Assembly (NCBI RefSeq): GCF_026343115.1
Contig: NZ_JAPEMC010000002.1
Location: 434,001-498,000, forward strand
Reading direction: 5' to 3'
DNA length: 64,000 nucleotides
Origin: Streptomyces sp. NBC_00102
Lineage (GTDB): Bacteria; Actinomycetota; Actinomycetes; Streptomycetales; Streptomycetaceae
Shown here: positions 62,823-64,000 of the stretch, piece after piece
Layout: each line of letters begins with the position of its first letter
How positions within the stretch are numbered: position 1 is the first letter of the stretch
The notes under the pieces: generated by a model
Told to the model about the DNA's origin: nothing
What the model saw: only the letters and a program-made list of their open reading frames with translations
The model's database searches: none
Program-made: the position numbers and the translations under genes

Positions 62823-62834
62823 GAGAGCGCTCTC
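62823..62834. promoter_or_regulatory. LacI-type operator near the GH81 transcription start
   Basis: GAGAGCGCTCTC is a perfect 12-bp palindrome. It lies just downstream of the predicted GH81 transcription start, where a bound repressor would block elongation or initiation. It matches the sites at 58636 and 62973. Confidence 0.8.
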
Positions 62835-62845
62835 AGGTGTCAAGG

Positions 62846-62875
62846 AACGTAAAACTTATGAAACCTTTGTGTCAA
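62846..62875 (-). promoter_or_regulatory. Candidate promoter of the GH81 glucanase gene
   Basis: On the minus strand, TTGACA (62875-62870), 18 bases, then TACGTT (62851-62846). The -35 is the perfect consensus and the region is AT-rich. Start of transcription is estimated near 62839, next to the operator. Confidence 0.55.
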
Positions 62876-62972
62876 TAGAAGTGACACGCAGGGTAGTTGG
62901 GGGAGCGTAAGCGGATCCCTGAGTTCGACTTCTGACGGATGGAGGGGGTGTGGGGCGGCTTGGGATGAAGTG

Positions 62973-62988
62973 TTGAGAGCGCTCTCAA
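62973..62988. promoter_or_regulatory. Perfect 16-bp LacI-type operator upstream of GH81
   Basis: TTGAGAGCGCTCTCAA is fully palindromic and the best copy of the operator. It lies about 150 bp from the promoter-proximal site, a spacing that would allow a DNA loop. Confidence 0.8.
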
Positions 62989-63051
62989 TCCGTGGATCGC
63001 CGACTCGGGCCCGTCCGGTGGCGGCTTCCGGCGAAGGGAGAGCGAGGATGT

Positions 63052-63081
63052 AGTAAGGCAGATTGATAAAGTAGCCTTACT
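63052..63081. promoter_or_regulatory. Inverted repeat overlapping the MarR gene promoter
   Basis: AGTAAGGC (63052-63059) and GCCTTACT (63074-63081) are perfect 8-bp inverted arms 14 bp apart. The right arm ends two bases before the MarR ATG, in an AT-rich stretch. This fits an autoregulatory MarR operator. Confidence 0.65.
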
Positions 63082-63083
63082 GT

Positions 63084-63524
63084 ATGAACGACGATCTGGC
63101 TCCGGACGGAGTCGCCGCGGCCCTTCTGGCGAGTATCGGTGTGCTGGTACGGCGGGTCCGCCATGCACCCGTCGAGGGCGGACTCGCGATGCCCGAACGG
63201 ACCGCCCTGTCGCTCCTGGACCGCTCGGAACCCACCACCTCCTCCGCGCTGGCCCGGGAAGCACAGATCACCGCGCAGGCGATGGGGGCGACGCTCTCCG
63301 GGCTGCGCGCCCGCGGCCTGGTCGAACGCCAGCCGGATCCCGAGGACGGCAGGCGGGCGGTGCTGACGATGACCGACGCGGGACGGCAGGCGTTGAAGGA
63401 CAAGCGAAACGCCCGGACCGAACTCATCGCCCGGGCGCTGACCGGGGGTGCGTTCACCCAGGACGAGCTGGACCGGCTCGCGGCGGCGGCACCGCTGCTG
63501 GAGCGGCTGGCCCGGAACATCTGA
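63084..63524 (+). CDS. MarR-family transcriptional regulator
   Basis: The 146-residue protein has the MarR winged helix: RTALSLLDRSEPTTSSALAREAQITAQAMGATLSGLRARGLVERQPDPEDGRRAVLTMTDAGRQAL (about residues 40-105), flanked by dimerisation helices. No ribosome site is visible before the ATG at 63084, and the operator reaches to within two bases of it, so the mRNA is probably leaderless. It likely controls itself and perhaps the downstream hydrolase at 63725. Ligand unknown. Confidence 0.9.
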   Translation: MNDDLAPDGVAAALLASIGVLVRRVRHAPVEGGLAMPERTALSLLDRSEPTTSSALAREAQITAQAMGATLSGLRARGLVERQPDPEDGRRAVLTMTDAGRQALKDKRNARTELIARALTGGAFTQDELDRLAAAAPLLERLARNI

Positions 63525-63538
63525 CGCCCGACCTCGGC

Positions 63539-63653
63539 CGAACGGCCCGGCGCACACCGGCCGAACGGCCCGGCGCACACCGGGCGAACGGCCCGGCGCA
63601 CACCGGGCGAACGGCCCGGCGCACACCGGCCGAACCGGCTTCGCACACCTGGC
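63539..63653. repeat. 23-bp tandem repeat, four exact-type copies plus one degenerate
   Basis: The unit CGAACGGCCCGGCGCACACC plus GGC or GGG occurs at 63539, 63562, 63585 and 63608. A fifth copy at 63631 is altered (CGAACCGGCTTCGCACACCT...). The period is 23 bp and the units differ at only one base. It occupies half of the 200-bp gap between the MarR and hydrolase genes. No spacers, so not CRISPR. Confidence 0.85.
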
Positions 63654-63724
63654 CCAACCACGCGCGGGACCCGACGGACCGGCCCCGCGCACCCCGGCCG
63701 ACACGCCCAGGAGAGACGACCACC

Positions 63725-64000
63725 GTGACACTGACCACCATCGATCCCACCCCCGCGCTCGTCGTGATCGACCTGCAGAAGGGCTTCCTCGACGGCGCCG
63801 AGCCCACGATCGCGGCCGTCGTCGAGCCCACGACCCGCCTCGTCACAGCCTTCCGCCGGCACGGCCTGCCCGTGGTTCTGGTCAACGTCACCGGGCGGGC
63901 CCCTGGGCGTACCGAGGGCGCACGGCCGGGCGCCGCCGTACCGTCGTCCCCCGGCTGGGCCGACCTGATCGACGAACTCGACGTCCGGCCGACCATCTGA
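63725..64000 (+). pseudogene. Isochorismatase-like cysteine hydrolase, stops early (possible frameshift)
   Basis: The GTG-started frame at 63725 (CAGGAGAGACG upstream) begins like isochorismatase/nicotinamidase-family hydrolases: TPALVVIDLQKGFLDG (catalytic Asp), VVEPTTRLVTAFRRHGLPVVLVNV, SSPGWADLIDELDVRPT. Family members have about 180-200 residues and continue with a P-DH-VTK segment. Here TGA follows at 63998-64000, after 91 residues. Reading one base differently gives RPADHL at the end, close to the family, so a one-base indel is likely. The window ends there, so the missing half cannot be seen. It is probably controlled by the upstream MarR protein. Confidence 0.65.

Noticed and set aside
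63539..63653. Possible CRISPR array
   Set aside because: The 23-bp units are directly abutting with no spacers, and no cas gene is present.
1..64000. tRNA or rRNA genes
   Set aside because: No stretch with tRNA-like arms or conserved rRNA sequence was noticed; intergenic gaps are mostly under 300 bp and explained by other features.

Overview
The window is chromosomal DNA from a Streptomyces or a very close relative. The evidence is very high G+C, GTG/TTG starts with GGAGG-type ribosome sites, many TetR/MerR/LacI/XRE/MarR regulators, a Streptomyces-type hopanoid cluster, and an actinobacterial c-di-AMP riboswitch ahead of a LysM/M23 cell-wall peptidase. I found no rRNA, tRNA or CRISPR array.

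Layout. (1) 1-5208: end of a beta-oxidation FadB-type enzyme, a MerR regulator, a small gene split by an IS110-family element, a stand-alone macrodomain protein and a small membrane protein. (2) 5330-9962: a TetR regulator, two divergent DUF2236 (MpaB-like) proteins around a palindrome, and a BCCT transporter. (3) 10124-22160: D-amino-acid-oxidase-like enzyme, lipoprotein, ABC-F ATPase and Tex sharing a bidirectional terminator, SalK-like protein, enoyl-CoA hydratase, HdeD-like membrane protein, anti-sigma-type ATPase, Idi, a CDF metal exporter and GalE. (4) 22471-29709: an overlapping operon with two CDP-alcohol phosphotransferases, a LicC-like nucleotidyltransferase, an sn-glycerol-1-phosphate dehydrogenase homologue, a GT2 glycosyltransferase and a TagGH-like ABC exporter. 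It looks like an uncharacterised surface glycopolymer or glycolipid pathway. (5) 30075-41905: hopanoid genes hpnC-hpnD-hpnE-polyprenyl synthase-shc-hpnG-hpnH, a strong terminator, then dxs-hpnO. (6) 41927-45704: cupin XRE regulator with twin operators, small membrane protein, Tyr phosphatase, riboswitch and LysM-M23 peptidase. (7) 45806-53073: SGNH hydrolase, then a compact minus-strand operon of STM4011/4012/4013/4014/4015-family proteins (two radical SAM enzymes, a sulfatase-fold hydrolase, an ATP-grasp-like protein, two LRR paralogues) behind a promoter resembling RecA-NDp, the DNA-damage (PafBC-type) promoter. (8) 53266-56781: a 108-residue unknown, a DUF6745 protein, a PPOX oxidoreductase and an MBL hydrolase. 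(9) 56848-62988: a beta-1,3-glucan regulon, with a LacI regulator between GH64-CBM6 and GH81 glucanases and three copies of one operator palindrome. (10) 63052-64000: MarR regulator with its palindrome, a 23-bp tandem repeat, and the first half of an isochorismatase-like hydrolase that hits a stop.

How the parts connect. Dxs, Idi, the polyprenyl synthase and the hpn/shc genes form a route from early isoprenoid steps to squalene, hopene and aminobacteriohopanetriol. The surface-polymer operon lies directly upstream, so this part of the chromosome is devoted to envelope lipids and glycoconjugates. The least understood systems are the glycerol-1-phosphate/CDP-alcohol operon and the STM4011-4015 operon.
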